Source of the DNA: Acidobacteriota bacterium
Lineage (GTDB): Bacteria; Acidobacteriota; UBA6911; RPQK01; DATIPO01
Assembly: GCA_035471785.1 (NCBI GenBank)
Contig: DATIPQ010000099.1
Span: 1 to 50,784, forward strand
Direction of reading: 5' to 3'
DNA: 50,784 nt
The notes under the pieces: generated by a model
Databases searched by the model: none
What the model was told of the DNA's origin: nothing
What the model saw: the letters and a program-made list of their open reading frames with translations, nothing else
Translations under genes and position numbers: made by a program
Shown: positions 16,073 to 27,251 of the stretch, one piece after another
Layout of the letters: every line of letters begins with the position of its first letter
How positions within the stretch are numbered: the first letter of the stretch is position 1

Positions 16073-18190
16073 ATGAGCTTCATCAGCAAAGAAATCGAGC
16101 GCGACGTGGCCCTGCTTTGGATGGATCAGCCGGGCCAAAAGCTCAACACGCTTTCCTACAAGCTGCTGGACGAGTTCGCGGCTCTGCTCGACGATCTGGA
16201 GCGGGACAGCAACATCAGGGCCCTGGTGCTCATATCCCGAAAGCCCGAGAACTTCATCGCCGGGGCCGACATCAAGGAATTCGCGGAGCTCGACACCGCC
16301 GAGAAAGCTGCTCAGGCCAGCCGTTCGGGGCATGCCATGCTGGACCGCCTGGCCGCCTTCCCCAAGCCCGTGGTGGCTGCCGTCAACGGCGCTGCCCTGG
16401 GTGGCGGACTGGAACTGGCCCTGGCCTGCCATTACCGCATCGCCACCACCCACTCCAAGACTCATTTCGGCCTTCCCGAGGTCAAGTTGGGACTGCTGCC
16501 CGGCGCCGGAGGCACCCAGCGGTTGCCCCGTCTGATCGGCTTGCAGAAAGCCCTCCCTATCCTGCTCACGGGCAAGAACGTCTATCCCTATCCCGCCCGC
16601 AAACTGGGGTTGGTGGACGACCTCATCCACCCGCCGGGGCTGGCTCACGCCGCCCTTCAAGCGGCCCGCAGGCTGGCCGACGGCAAGAAGCCCAAGCGCA
16701 AAGGGCGCGGCTTTCTGGCCTGGTTGCTGGAAGGCAACCGCCTGGGCCGTTCCATCCTTTTCAGGAAGGCCCGCCAACAGACGCGCAAGCAGACCTACGG
16801 CAATTATCCGGCTCCTCCCCGCATCATCGACGTGGTCAAGACCGGCTTCGACAAGGGCATGCAGGAGGGGCTTAAAGCCGAGGCCCGAGCCTTCGGCGAA
16901 CTGATGCAGACGTCCCAGTCGCAGGAGTTGACCCGCCTTTTCTTCGCCCTGACTTCAGACAAGGAGAAGTGGGACGAAAAGGCCCGTCCGGTGAGGACGC
17001 TGGGCGTGCTGGGAGCCGGCTTGATGGGGTCGGGCATCAGCCAGGTTTCAGCCGCCAAGGACTACCAGGTCTTCATGAAGGACTTGGATGAGGAAGCGGT
17101 GGCGGCCGGAGAGAAGCAGATCTACGACGATCTGCAATCCAAGGTCAAGAAACGCGCCATGACCGCTTTTCAGCGCGACCGCCTGATGAGCCGCATTCAT
17201 CCCGTCACCAGCTACCGGGGATTCGACCGGGTCGATTTGGTGGTGGAGGCGGTCTTCGAAGATTTGGAATTGAAGCGGCGTATCCTGGCCGAGGTGGAGG
17301 AAGCCGTCGGCGACGACACCATCTTCGCCAGCAACACCTCGGCCATCCCCATCGCCGAAATCGCGGCCAAGGCCAAGCGTCCCCAGAACGTCATCGGGAT
17401 GCACTATTTCTCGCCCGTTCCCAAGATGCCTCTGCTGGAGGTCATCGCCACCGGCAAGACGGCTGAATGGGTCGTTCATACGGCGGCTCAGGTGGGCGTC
17501 AAGCAGGGCAAGACGGTCATCGTGGTGGGCGATGGACCCGGCTTCTACACCACCCGCATCCTGGCGCCCATGATGAACGAAGCCCTGCTGCTGCTGGAAG
17601 AAGGCGCGGCCATCGAGCAACTCGACAAGACCATGAAGCAGTGGGGCTTTCCGGTCGGTCCCGTGACCCTGATGGACGAAGTGGGAATCGATGTCGGGGC
17701 CCATGTTTCCGACACCCTCAGCAAGGCTTTTTCAAGGCGCGGCGCGACTCCCTCCACGGCCATGCACCAGTTGGTTCGCGAGGGCTACAAGGGAAAGAAG
17801 AACCGCAAGGGCTTCTACCTCTATCCGCGCAACCGGAAGAAGGGAAAGAAGCAGGTCAACAGCAAGATCTACGATCATTTCGGCGGGCGCCGGCGCAAGC
17901 TTTTCGAGAAGGAGGAGATCGAGAACCGCCTTTCCCTGGTGATGATCAACGAGGCGGCCTTGTGCTTGCAGGAGGGCATCCTCCACCGCCCCAAGGACGG
18001 CGACCTGGGAGCCATCCTGGGTCTGGGCTTCCCTCCCTTCCGGGGAGGTCCTTTCCGCTACCTCGACCGCATCGGCGTCGACAACGCCGTTTCGCTGCTG
18101 CAATCCCTGCAGTCAACCCACGGCCCCCGCTTCGCCCCCGCCCAGATCCTGCAGGACTACGCCTCCGCCAAACGCCGCTTCCACCCCTAG
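16073..18190 (+). CDS. fadJ: Bifunctional enoyl-CoA hydratase / 3-hydroxyacyl-CoA dehydrogenase
   Basis: A 705-residue trifunctional alpha-subunit type protein covering the hydration and NAD-dependent dehydrogenation steps of beta-oxidation. The N-terminal crotonase domain (residues 1 to about 190) has [10 protein letters not shown] and [19 protein letters not shown] forming the oxyanion hole, with the Glu of [17 protein letters not shown] as acid/base. The Rossmann domain starts at [14 protein letters not shown] (about residue 309) and includes [19 protein letters not shown] and the catalytic [16 protein letters not shown]. Two C-terminal 3HCDH domains follow. ATG 16073 is the only start consistent with the crotonase N-terminus. 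It likely forms a complex with the thiolase encoded just upstream. Confidence 0.95.
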   Translation: MSFISKEIERDVALLWMDQPGQKLNTLSYKLLDEFAALLDDLERDSNIRALVLISRKPENFIAGADIKEFAELDTAEKAAQASRSGHAMLDRLAAFPKPVVAAVNGAALGGGLELALACHYRIATTHSKTHFGLPEVKLGLLPGAGGTQRLPRLIGLQKALPILLTGKNVYPYPARKLGLVDDLIHPPGLAHAALQAARRLADGKKPKRKGRGFLAWLLEGNRLGRSILFRKARQQTRKQTYGNYPAPPRIIDVVKTGFDKGMQEGLKAEARAFGELMQTSQSQELTRLFFALTSDKEKWDEKARPVRTLGVLGAGLMGSGISQVSAAKDYQVFMKDLDEEAVAAGEKQIYDDLQSKVKKRAMTAFQRDRLMSRIHPVTSYRGFDRVDLVVEAVFEDLELKRRILAEVEEAVGDDTIFASNTSAIPIAEIAAKAKRPQNVIGMHYFSPVPKMPLLEVIATGKTAEWVVHTAAQVGVKQGKTVIVVGDGPGFYTTRILAPMMNEALLLLEEGAAIEQLDKTMKQWGFPVGPVTLMDEVGIDVGAHVSDTLSKAFSRRGATPSTAMHQLVREGYKGKKNRKGFYLYPRNRKKGKKQVNSKIYDHFGGRRRKLFEKEEIENRLSLVMINEAALCLQEGILHRPKDGDLGAILGLGFPPFRGGPFRYLDRIGVDNAVSLLQSLQSTHGPRFAPAQILQDYASAKRRFHP

Positions 18191-18205
18191 GGCCACTAGG
18201 TGGCC
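18191..18205 (+). terminator. Hairpin directly after fadJ
   Basis: GGCCAC and GTGGCC form a perfect 6-bp stem with a TAG loop, immediately after the fadJ stop codon. No T-run follows, so it may be a weak or factor-dependent terminator or an mRNA 3' stabiliser. Confidence 0.35.
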
Positions 18206-18234
18206 AACAAGTTCACACACGTGTCAAGTTTCAG

Positions 18235-18285
18235 TGACCGCGGTGAAGGCCCGATTGCTCCCGGCGGTACGAGGCTGCTGGCTAC
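18235..18285. repeat. Dispersed repeat, copy 2
   Basis: Partner of the sequence at 1250-1298, about 86% identical by hand. It lies in a 267-bp region without a gene between fadJ and the methyltransferase. The rest of that region shows only a hairpin and a -10-like hexamer. Confidence 0.55.
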
Positions 18286-18403
18286 TTAGCTATCTATAGC
18301 CAGGCTGGCGCAAGGACCCGACCTCCAAGGGCCAACTTCCAAACAGGGATTTGGTTGTTAAACCGCAGCAAAGGCGGCAGCGCTTGGGCGAGGGGGATTT
18401 GAC

Positions 18404-18409
18404 TATAAT
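18404..18409 (+). promoter_or_regulatory. Putative -10 element before the methyltransferase gene
   Basis: A perfect TATAAT hexamer with no TG extension and no clear -35. It argues that translation starts at ATG 18458 and not at the TTG at 18416, which would lie almost at the transcript start. Confidence 0.4.
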
Positions 18410-18457
18410 CACCATTTGGCGTTCGTGAGAGCGCCCACGGGGGACGACTTGGTCGCA

Positions 18458-19030
18458 ATGAGATTAGCGGTGGCGGCGGTTTGGGTGGTGTACTTGGTGC
18501 TGTTCTTACGGCTTCTGAGGGGGTCGTTTGAAGCCAAGGAATCGGCGGCTGGCGGATGGGCGGGGATGATCCTGCAGTTGGCGGCCCTGGGAGCTATCGG
18601 TTTCTTTCATCGCTCTCCGGGTCATCCCGGCTACTGGGCGGACATGGCTCTCAGCAGCCTGGGGTTGAGTTGCGCCGTGGCAGCCGTGCTGGTGACACGC
18701 GCCGCCCTTTCCCGGCTGGGCCGCCAATGGAGCCTTACGTCCAGGGTTCGCGACAGCCATCAATTGATCACCGACGGCCCATTTTCCAAGGTGCGTCATC
18801 CCCTCTACCTGGCCTTTTTTCTCCTCACCGCCGGGACCGCCCTGGCGCTGGCCGATTGGGCGGGAATCGCCTTGGCTCTGCCCCTCTCGCTGGGAGGTGC
18901 GGCGGTTCGGGCGCGCAATGAGGAAAGACTGCTGCGCAAGGAGTTTGGAGAGCGATTTGAGGTATATGCCCAAGAGGTCCCTTTTCTATTGCCCAGTTTT
19001 CTGTCAAGATCTTCAGCCAAAGAGGGCTGA
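18458..19030 (+). CDS. Isoprenylcysteine carboxyl methyltransferase-like membrane protein
   Basis: A 190-residue membrane protein with about five hydrophobic helices. The C-terminal half matches the ICMT/PEMT-type fold: LITDGPFSKVRHPLYLAFFL, where RHP is the conserved S-adenosylmethionine-site motif, then RNEERLLRKEFGERFEVYAQ with the paired Glu residues and a VPFLLP ending. In bacteria such proteins methylate lipids or small hydrophobic acceptors; protein prenylation is not expected, and the acceptor is unknown. ATG 18458 is chosen from promoter position and because the hydrophobic helix begins there. The next gene starts 13 bp downstream. Confidence 0.8.
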   Translation: MRLAVAAVWVVYLVLFLRLLRGSFEAKESAAGGWAGMILQLAALGAIGFFHRSPGHPGYWADMALSSLGLSCAVAAVLVTRAALSRLGRQWSLTSRVRDSHQLITDGPFSKVRHPLYLAFFLLTAGTALALADWAGIALALPLSLGGAAVRARNEERLLRKEFGERFEVYAQEVPFLLPSFLSRSSAKEG

Positions 19031-19042
19031 AAGGAAGGGTTT

Positions 19043-20050
19043 GTGTCAGGAGGAGCACTTTCCGACGTCTTAATCGAGGAAGCCGCCGAGTACCTGCGCC
19101 GTAGGATCAGACGGACCCCCGTCGAGCCGTCTCCCGCTTTGAGCGAGATGGTGGGAGCGCCGGTGTGGCTTAAGCTGGAGTTTCTGCAGTTGACCGGGTC
19201 TTTCAAGATCCGCGGCGCCTATTTCAGCCTTTCCAAGCTGAATGCGGTTCAGAAAGCCCGCGGGGTGGTCACCTGCTCGGCGGGAAATCACGGCAAGGCG
19301 GTGGCTTACGCCTGCCGGCAGATGGGCATCAGCGCTCGGATTTATGTGCCTTCCACGGTCGACGAGGCCAAGTACCAGGGTATGTTGGAGCTGGAAGCCG
19401 AAGTGGTGCGGACCGAGCATGAGGGCTACGACGAGTGCGACGAGTACGCTCAGCGCGAAGCCGCCGAGATGGGAATGACCTTCCTTTCCCCTTTCGACGA
19501 CTGGAACGTCATGGCCGGCAATGGAGGATCGCTGGCCTGCGAGGTCCTGGAGCAGACTCCCAACGCACGCAGTTTCTTGCTGCCCGTGGGCGGTGGCGGA
19601 CTGGCGGCCGGGTTCGCCCGCTACCTGGAAGAAGAGTGCCCGCGGGCTTACCTGATGGCTTGTCAGTTGGCGGCATCTCCCGCCTTGCAGCTTTCCCTCC
19701 ACAGGGGCCAGGCGGTGACCCGCCTGCCGGGTGCCGAAACCGTGGCCGGAGGCCTGGAAGGAGGCCTGGGCCGCAGGACGTTCAGCGTCCTCAAGGAGCG
19801 CGTGGACGAGGTGGCGCTGATCGAAGAGGACGATCTGGGCCCGGCCATGCAGTGGATGATCGACCATCACCAGTATCTGATCGAGCCCTCGGCGGCCGTG
19901 ACCTTGGCTGCCGTCCTGTGCGGACGCATCGGCCTGCCCGCACAACCCACCGTCATCGTCCTCTCGGGACGCAACGTAGCCTTGCCGACCTTGCGCGGCC
20001 TCCTGGAGGCCGAATCCCTCGAGTCTCATCCCGTCCGGGCCCTCATCTAG
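19043..20050 (+). CDS. Threonine ammonia-lyase-like PLP enzyme
   Basis: A 335-residue fold-type II pyridoxal-phosphate enzyme. LTGSFKIRGA carries the Schiff-base lysine. SAGNHGKAVAYA is the Asn loop, and PVGGGGLAAG the phosphate-binding glycine loop. SGRN near the C-terminus is the usual serine site. It matches short catabolic-type threonine/serine dehydratases, which lack the C-terminal ACT regulatory domain, so isoleucine feedback control is not expected. Serine racemase and related deaminases share these motifs and cannot be excluded. The GTG start at 19043 has AAGGAAGGG four bases upstream. Confidence 0.87.
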   Translation: MSGGALSDVLIEEAAEYLRRRIRRTPVEPSPALSEMVGAPVWLKLEFLQLTGSFKIRGAYFSLSKLNAVQKARGVVTCSAGNHGKAVAYACRQMGISARIYVPSTVDEAKYQGMLELEAEVVRTEHEGYDECDEYAQREAAEMGMTFLSPFDDWNVMAGNGGSLACEVLEQTPNARSFLLPVGGGGLAAGFARYLEEECPRAYLMACQLAASPALQLSLHRGQAVTRLPGAETVAGGLEGGLGRRTFSVLKERVDEVALIEEDDLGPAMQWMIDHHQYLIEPSAAVTLAAVLCGRIGLPAQPTVIVLSGRNVALPTLRGLLEAESLESHPVRALI

Positions 20051-20059
20051 GAGGCCTCC

Positions 20060-20419
20060 ATGACCCGCTCAGTGGGTTGCACCGTGCACGCCGCCGTGTT
20101 GGCGCTGATGCTGACCCTGGCGGGGATCGTCATCCTCCTGATCGATTCGGAACGACACGCCCAAGTGCGCGACCTGACCTACCCTGAGTTCAGGCGCCTG
20201 CTGGAATATGACCGGCTGTTGGCCGATTCTGACCGGCCGCTCTTGCTCTTCCAGCAATCGGTGCGGGGACGCTACCGCGACGAGCAGGGACAAGTCCACC
20301 GCTTCCGCGCCTTTCTTCCCCGCCAGCAGAGGGACCGCATCGAGCAATTGCTGCGGGGGCGCCGGTTGCCCTATCAGGAGCGTTCGGGCGAGGGTCATCT
20401 GGGGGCCGTCGGCGAGTGA
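20060..20419 (+). CDS. Small membrane-anchored protein resembling the FtsH periplasmic domain
   Basis: A 119-residue protein with one N-terminal membrane helix (about residues 8-29) and a soluble remainder. The soluble part begins LTYPEFRRLL, then has VRGRYRDEQGQVHRFRAFLP and a terminal helix with RRLPYQE. That order resembles the periplasmic domain of FtsH; the ftsH product of this window has [16 protein letters not shown] and FKAYIP at equivalent places. No AAA or protease domain follows. I infer a stand-alone FtsH_ext-like protein that might interact with FtsH; the match is by eye and could be chance. AGGAGG lies just upstream of the ATG, nine bases after the threonine dehydratase stop. 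Confidence 0.6.
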   Translation: MTRSVGCTVHAAVLALMLTLAGIVILLIDSERHAQVRDLTYPEFRRLLEYDRLLADSDRPLLLFQQSVRGRYRDEQGQVHRFRAFLPRQQRDRIEQLLRGRRLPYQERSGEGHLGAVGE

Positions 20420-20442
20420 GAGAGGAGGGTCGAGGGGCGGGG

Positions 20443-20472
20443 TTGACAGGGTGAAAGGCCCCTGTCTACCGT
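20443..20472 (+). promoter_or_regulatory. Promoter with overlapping palindrome before the sulfatase-fold gene
   Basis: A perfect TTGACA (20443-20448) is followed 18 bp later by TACCGT, a 3-of-6 match to the -10 consensus. The inverted repeat GACAGGG / CCCTGTC (20445-20451 and 20460-20466, 8-bp spacer) overlaps the -35 and the spacer, a plausible operator for a dimeric repressor. It could instead be a small hairpin. Confidence 0.4.
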
Positions 20473-20479
20473 AGAACCC

Positions 20480-22663
20480 GTGAGGCTGCCGATGTTGAGG
20501 TTCGCTAGCGGACAGTTTTTTCGGATAGCGGCGGTATTGGCCGCATTCGCTGCGTCCTGGGCGGGGGGAGAAAGTCGCGCTCGATCTTCGCAAGAAAGCA
20601 AACCTCCCCTGATCTTGGTCACGATCGACACTTTGCGGGCCGATCATCTGCCCATGTGGGGCGCCCGCGACGTCAACACCCCCAACCTCGAGGCTCTGGC
20701 TGAGCGTGCCGTCATCTTCCAACAGGCCGTCACTACCGTACCTTTGACCCTGCCCGCCCATGCCAGCCTGCTGACCGGCGCCTATCCGCAGTACCATCAA
20801 CTGCGAACCAACTCCGCCACCCGCCTTTCCGAGGACATTCCCACATTGGCCGAGGTGCTCAAGAAGAGGGGTTATGAAACGGCGGCATTCCTGGCTTCGG
20901 CGGTGCTCGACCGGCGCTACGGACTGGACCGGGGATTCGATCATTACGGAGATCAGTTCGGCTTGCAGGCCCGCTATTCGGGCAAGACGGCGGAACGCAC
21001 CGCCGAGAGCGTCATGGACGAAGCGCTGCAATGGATGGATTCGCGCCGGGGACCCGTCTTCGTCTGGATTCACCTCTATGATCCTCACGCCCCCTACCAG
21101 GCGCCGGGACCCTTTGGCCGGCGCGGCTACAAGGGCGAGATCGAATACGTCGACTCTCAGATGGGACGTCTGAGTGCCTTTCTCAAGCGCAAGGGCTGGG
21201 ATCGCAGCGGGCTGCTGGCGGTTCTCTCCGACCACGGCGAAGACCTGAACCAGCACGGAGAACCGGCCCACGGCTTTTTCATCTACGACACGGTCATGCG
21301 CATCCCCTTGTTGATCAAGTTTCCCGAGGACGAGCACGCGGGGGTGAGGGTGTCTCAGCAGGTGCGCATCATCGACGTCCTCCCCACCCTGCTGCGCGCC
21401 CTGGGGGTGCCTCTTCCCCGCCATCCGGCACTGCAAGGGGATGGACTGCTGCCGCTGGTACTGGGCAAGGAACGGGCGCCTCAGCCGGCCTATGGCGAAA
21501 GCCTCTACGCCCGCGTCCATTTCGGCTGGAGCCGCCTCTACTCGCTGCGCACCGAGCAGTGGAAGTACATCGAGGCGCCCCATCCCGAACTCTATGACCT
21601 GAAAGAGGACCCCGCAGAGGAAACCAATCTCTATTCCGACCGCACCAGCCTGGCCAACCGTCTGCGCCAGATGCTGCGCGAGGTGCGTACGCGCTACCAG
21701 GGACAGGAGGCGGCTCAGCCGGCTGCCATGGATCCTCAGCAGCGCCAGCGCTTGCAGTCGCTGGGCTACCTGAGCACTTCGAGTCCCGTCGACCTGAGCG
21801 CAGAGGACGGAGATCTTCCCGATCCCAAAGACAAGATCGAGGTTTACGCCAACATTTATCGAGCCATGCAGGCCTTTGTCGAAGATCGCCTCCAACAATC
21901 CCTGCGCTATCTCGAGCAGGCGGTCGAGAAGGATGCTTCGACGCCGCTGGTTCACGACTACCTGGGCCGCGTCTACTCGCGTTTGAACCGTCCTCAGGAG
22001 GCCATCGCCTCCTACCGGAAGGCCCTCGAGCTTTCTCCCGGAGACCTTCAGGCGGCCACCAATCTGGCCTTCGCCTATTTGCAGGCAGGACGCGCTCAAG
22101 AGGCCGCCGAGGGACTCGAGATGGTGACCAAGGCCAACCCCTCCGACTGGCAGTCCTGGCATTTTCTGGGTGTGGCGCGCAGCGGACTGGAACAGTGGGA
22201 AGGAGCCGCTCAAGCCTTCTCCCGCTCGCTGCAACTGAAGCCGGGGTCCAAGGACGTCCTCTTCAACCTGGCCACCTCTTACGGACACCTGGGGCGGCAC
22301 GACAAGGCCATTGAGACTTTCCGCCGCTTAGCGGAAGCGGCGCCCGACGATACCCAGGCCTTGAGCGGACTGGCCACTCACCTGGAGGCGGCGGGCCGGG
22401 AGGAGGAAGCGGTCGAGATCTATCAGAAGGCCATCCAGGCGGCGCCCGGCGACGCCGCGGGATACTTCAACTACGGCAATTTCTTCGCCCGCCGGGGACG
22501 CTGGGCCGAGGCCGAGGCTCAGTACCGCAAGGCCGTGGAGCGGGATCCCGAGTTCGCCCAAGCCTGCCTGACGCTTGCGGTCGTCCTGCAACGCCAGGGA
22601 AAGCTGCGCGAAGCCTCTCAGTGGGAAAGCAAAGCCCGGCAACTCATGGGGCCGCCCGGTTGA
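20480..22663 (+). CDS. Sulfatase-fold (alkaline phosphatase superfamily) enzyme with TPR domain
   Basis: A 727-residue exported protein: hydrophobic signal segment (about residues 13-28), sulfatase-fold domain (about 42-400), and seven or so TPRs (about 450-725). Metal-site motifs are VTIDTLRADHL (Asp50) and SDHGED. At the place of the sulfatase motif C/S-x-P-x-R the sequence is TLPAH (residues 90-94), so formylglycine formation is impossible. A Thr nucleophile is known in LtaS/EptA-type phosphotransferases of this superfamily. It is therefore more likely a phospho-ester hydrolase or transferase than a sulfatase (inference). GTG 20480 is the first start; ATG 20492, preceded by GAGG, is an equally good choice. 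Confidence 0.85.
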   Translation: MRLPMLRFASGQFFRIAAVLAAFAASWAGGESRARSSQESKPPLILVTIDTLRADHLPMWGARDVNTPNLEALAERAVIFQQAVTTVPLTLPAHASLLTGAYPQYHQLRTNSATRLSEDIPTLAEVLKKRGYETAAFLASAVLDRRYGLDRGFDHYGDQFGLQARYSGKTAERTAESVMDEALQWMDSRRGPVFVWIHLYDPHAPYQAPGPFGRRGYKGEIEYVDSQMGRLSAFLKRKGWDRSGLLAVLSDHGEDLNQHGEPAHGFFIYDTVMRIPLLIKFPEDEHAGVRVSQQVRIIDVLPTLLRALGVPLPRHPALQGDGLLPLVLGKERAPQPAYGESLYARVHFGWSRLYSLRTEQWKYIEAPHPELYDLKEDPAEETNLYSDRTSLANRLRQMLREVRTRYQGQEAAQPAAMDPQQRQRLQSLGYLSTSSPVDLSAEDGDLPDPKDKIEVYANIYRAMQAFVEDRLQQSLRYLEQAVEKDASTPLVHDYLGRVYSRLNRPQEAIASYRKALELSPGDLQAATNLAFAYLQAGRAQEAAEGLEMVTKANPSDWQSWHFLGVARSGLEQWEGAAQAFSRSLQLKPGSKDVLFNLATSYGHLGRHDKAIETFRRLAEAAPDDTQALSGLATHLEAAGREEEAVEIYQKAIQAAPGDAAGYFNYGNFFARRGRWAEAEAQYRKAVERDPEFAQACLTLAVVLQRQGKLREASQWESKARQLMGPPG

Positions 22664-22691
22664 CGAGCGCTGTAAAGTCAAAGATGAAGCC

Positions 22692-24167
22692 ATGAGCGAT
22701 CCCTTCGAACAACACCTGCTGGGATACATCAAAAGACACGAACTGGCATCCCCCGGAGAGACCTTGGTGCTGGCTCTCTCGGGCGGTCCCGATTCCACCG
22801 CTCTGGCGCTCTCTCTGCGTTCGCTGCGCCAGGCCCTGCAGATCTCCCTCGCGGCCTTTCATCTCAACCATGGCTTGCGCGGCCAGGAATCGGACGAGGA
22901 CGAAAGCTTCGTTCGTCATCTGTGCCGCCGTCTGGAGGTGCCCCTCAAGGTGGCCCGCGCCGATGTGCGGCGGCTGGCCCGGGAGCAGCAGCTCAACCTG
23001 GAGGCCTGCGCCCGCCAGGTCCGTTATTCGCTGCTGGCCGAGAGCAGCGAGCAGGAGGACGGTCAGGTCACGGCCGCCACCGGACACAACCAGGACGATC
23101 AAGCCGAGACGCTGCTGCTGCGGCTGATGCGGGGCGCCGGGGTGGAGGGGCTGGCCTGCATGCGTCCGCTCAAGCGCTTCCGCCATCCGCCCGGATTGAC
23201 GTTGGTGCGTCCGCTTCTCGATACTTCCCGCCTGCACGTCGTGGACTACCTCAAGCGCCAGGGACAGGACTACCGCTACGATTCCAGCAACAGCGATTTG
23301 CGGCTGGACCGGATCTGGGTACGCCGCCGCCTGCGTCCGCTGTTGGAGGAGCGCATCAATCCCTCGTTGGCGCCGGTGCTGGCCCGCAGCGCCGCCTTGC
23401 TGGAGGAGGTGGACGACTGGCTGGGACGTCAGGCTGAGGACTTTCTCGATTCCAACTTCTCGCGCCAGGAGGACGAGTGGGTGCTGGAGATCGAACCCTG
23501 GAGCCGCCTGCACCCGGCCTTGCAGGGCGAGGTCTTGAGGCGGGCCTGGACCCGCAGTGCAGAACAGAGTCCGGAGCAGCCGCCTCAGGAGACGGGCACC
23601 GCTCCGGCCATGCAACTGCTGCAAGCCCGCTTCCAGCAGGTGGAGCAGATGAAGCGGGTAGCCGCTCAGCCCTCGGGCGGCGAGGTGCACCTGGCCGAGG
23701 GATGGAGAATGCTGGCCGAGGTGGGCACGCTTCGCTTTACCCGCCGCTCTCCCGTCCCGCCCTTTCAGCGGACCGTCTCCGTGCCGGGGCAGGCGGCCAT
23801 CGCGGAAATCGGACGCAGCCTGCACCTGATTCGCTGTCCCCAAGCCCGCCAGTCAGCCTCGGCCCGGGTGGTCTTGCGCCTTCCCGAAGAGCGCGTCCTG
23901 GTGCGCAACCGGCGTCCCGGCGACCGCTTTCAACCCGCGGGCGCCGAGCGCGAGCACAAGCTCAAGGAACTTCTGCAGGAGGCGCGGGTTCCCAGAAGCC
24001 GTCGCGATTCCCTAATCCTTTTGCAGTCCGGCGACGTCTTATTGTGGGTAGAGGGGCTGGCGCCGCGTGCCGATCGTGTGGCCGACGCCGATGATTCCGA
24101 GGCCGTGGCCGTCCTCCTTGACGAGGACGGAAAACCCTCGGCTGAAGAGAAAGACGACGACAGGTGA
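22692..24167 (+). CDS. tilS: tRNA(Ile)-lysidine synthetase
   Basis: A 491-residue enzyme that converts C34 of the CAU-anticodon tRNA(Ile) to lysidine, needed to read AUA codons. The ATP-binding PP-loop SGGPDS is at residues 30-35. [17 protein letters not shown] and [20 protein letters not shown] are the conserved N-domain blocks. The C-terminal part carries [14 protein letters not shown] and [17 protein letters not shown], typical of the TilS C-terminal tRNA-binding domain. The ATG at 22692 starts just before the N-domain. It precedes ftsH, a common bacterial arrangement; the hprT gene often found between them is absent. Confidence 0.95.
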   Translation: MSDPFEQHLLGYIKRHELASPGETLVLALSGGPDSTALALSLRSLRQALQISLAAFHLNHGLRGQESDEDESFVRHLCRRLEVPLKVARADVRRLAREQQLNLEACARQVRYSLLAESSEQEDGQVTAATGHNQDDQAETLLLRLMRGAGVEGLACMRPLKRFRHPPGLTLVRPLLDTSRLHVVDYLKRQGQDYRYDSSNSDLRLDRIWVRRRLRPLLEERINPSLAPVLARSAALLEEVDDWLGRQAEDFLDSNFSRQEDEWVLEIEPWSRLHPALQGEVLRRAWTRSAEQSPEQPPQETGTAPAMQLLQARFQQVEQMKRVAAQPSGGEVHLAEGWRMLAEVGTLRFTRRSPVPPFQRTVSVPGQAAIAEIGRSLHLIRCPQARQSASARVVLRLPEERVLVRNRRPGDRFQPAGAEREHKLKELLQEARVPRSRRDSLILLQSGDVLLWVEGLAPRADRVADADDSEAVAVLLDEDGKPSAEEKDDDR

Positions 24168-24368
24168 AACCCACACAGGGGTCGAAACGTTTATAATAAC
24201 TAGACGAGAGAGGCGGGCAACGACGACCTTTAGGGGGTTCGGCGCCAAATCGCGCCATGATTTTTTTCAGGGGAGGGACGGCGACTCCCGCCCTTCGCTA
24301 CCGCTTCTCACGACAGCCACGAGGACCCATCCGGCGGACGATCACGCAACTCCGTCGGTGTTTTTCAT

Positions 24369-24377
24369 TGCTATAAT
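24369..24377 (+). promoter_or_regulatory. Extended -10 promoter of ftsH
   Basis: TGCTATAAT, identical to the element at 12672-12680, ends 34 bases before the GTG start. No convincing -35 is visible. A second TATAAT lies at 24192-24197 in the same 244-bp gap after tilS, which otherwise shows no gene or RNA structure that I recognise. Confidence 0.6.
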
Positions 24378-24411
24378 GGAAACTTGGCCTCGCATGGCCT
24401 TCGGAGGTTAC

Positions 24412-26375
<1,964 letters not shown>

Positions 26376-26376
<1 letters not shown>

Positions 26377-27251
26377 TGAACCAGGACCCACTTCGGCGAC
26401 CTCGCTTCAGTCTGCAAACCCGCGGGCGGACCATTGAACTGGGCGAGCGAACGCTGGTAGTGGGCGTCCTCAACCTGACTCCCGACTCTTTCTTCGACGG
26501 CGGGCTCTATCAGGGTCGCGACAAGGCCCTGCAAAGAGCCCGCCAGATGGTCGACCAGGGCGCCGACTTGATCGACATCGGCGCCGAGTCCTCCCGCCCC
26601 GGCGCCGACCCCGTTTCCCAGCAGGAAGAAATGCGGCGCCTGCTCCCCGTTCTGGAAGCCTTGCGCAGCCACCTCGCCATTCCCCTCATGGTCGATACCT
26701 ACAAGGCCGAGGTGGCCCGCGCCGCGGCGGCCGCCGGGGCTGATCTGATCAACGACATCAGCGCCTTCCGCCTTGATTCGCAAATGGCCCAGGTGGTGGC
26801 CGAAAGCGGCGTCGGCTGCGTGCTCATGCACATGCGCGGAACTCCCGCAGACATGCAGAAAAGAGCCCCCAGTCCCGACATCCTTTCGGACATCGATTGC
26901 TACTTCGAACACGCCCTTGCAGAAGCCTCCGCAGAAGGGATCGGCCATGATAGAATCATCCTTGATCCCGGCATCGGTTTCGGCAAGACCGTGCATGATA
27001 ATCTGCTGATACTCAACAGGTTGTCGTTTCTCAGGCGGTTCTCGCTGCCGATCCTGGTAGGGACGTCCCGCAAGAGCTTCATCGGCAAGATTTTAGATCT
27101 GCCGGTCGAAGAAAGGCTGCTGGGTTCGGCCGCCTCGGCAGCCGCCGCCCTGATGCGCGGTGCTCACCTGGTCCGAGTGCACGACGTAGCAGCCATGAGA
27201 CAAGTCGCCGACATCGTAGACGCCATCCTCCGGGAAAGAGAGGGAGAGTGA
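26376..27251 (+). CDS. folP: Dihydropteroate synthase
   Basis: A 291-residue TIM-barrel enzyme joining 6-hydroxymethyl-dihydropterin pyrophosphate with p-aminobenzoate in folate synthesis; it is the sulfonamide target. LVVGVLNLTPDSFFDGG is the pyrophosphate-binding loop 1, IDIGAESSRPGA is loop 2, and the conserved MVDTYK, LINDISAF, LMHMRGTP, LDPGIGFGKT and GTSRKSFIG blocks follow in order. Its ATG shares the A of the ftsH stop codon (TAATG), and its TGA overlaps the cdaA ATG, so it is embedded in a translationally coupled operon. Confidence 0.96.

Noticed and set aside
14761-18190. Possible secondary-metabolite or polyketide function for the thiolase and bifunctional enzyme
   Set aside because: The adjacent acyl-CoA dehydrogenase and the standard FadI/FadJ motifs make ordinary fatty-acid beta-oxidation the simplest reading.
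20069-22300. A 743-codon open frame on the minus strand opposite the sulfatase-fold/TPR gene
   Set aside because: It is a long antisense frame caused by GC-rich codon use. The plus-strand protein has a clear signal, catalytic motifs and TPRs, while the minus-strand translation has none.
24168-24411. Possible small RNA or extra N-terminal extension of FtsH in the tilS-ftsH gap
   Set aside because: The long open frame from 24067 has no FtsH-like sequence before the first membrane helix, and a good promoter and ribosome site support the start at 24412. No stable RNA structure or terminator was recognisable.
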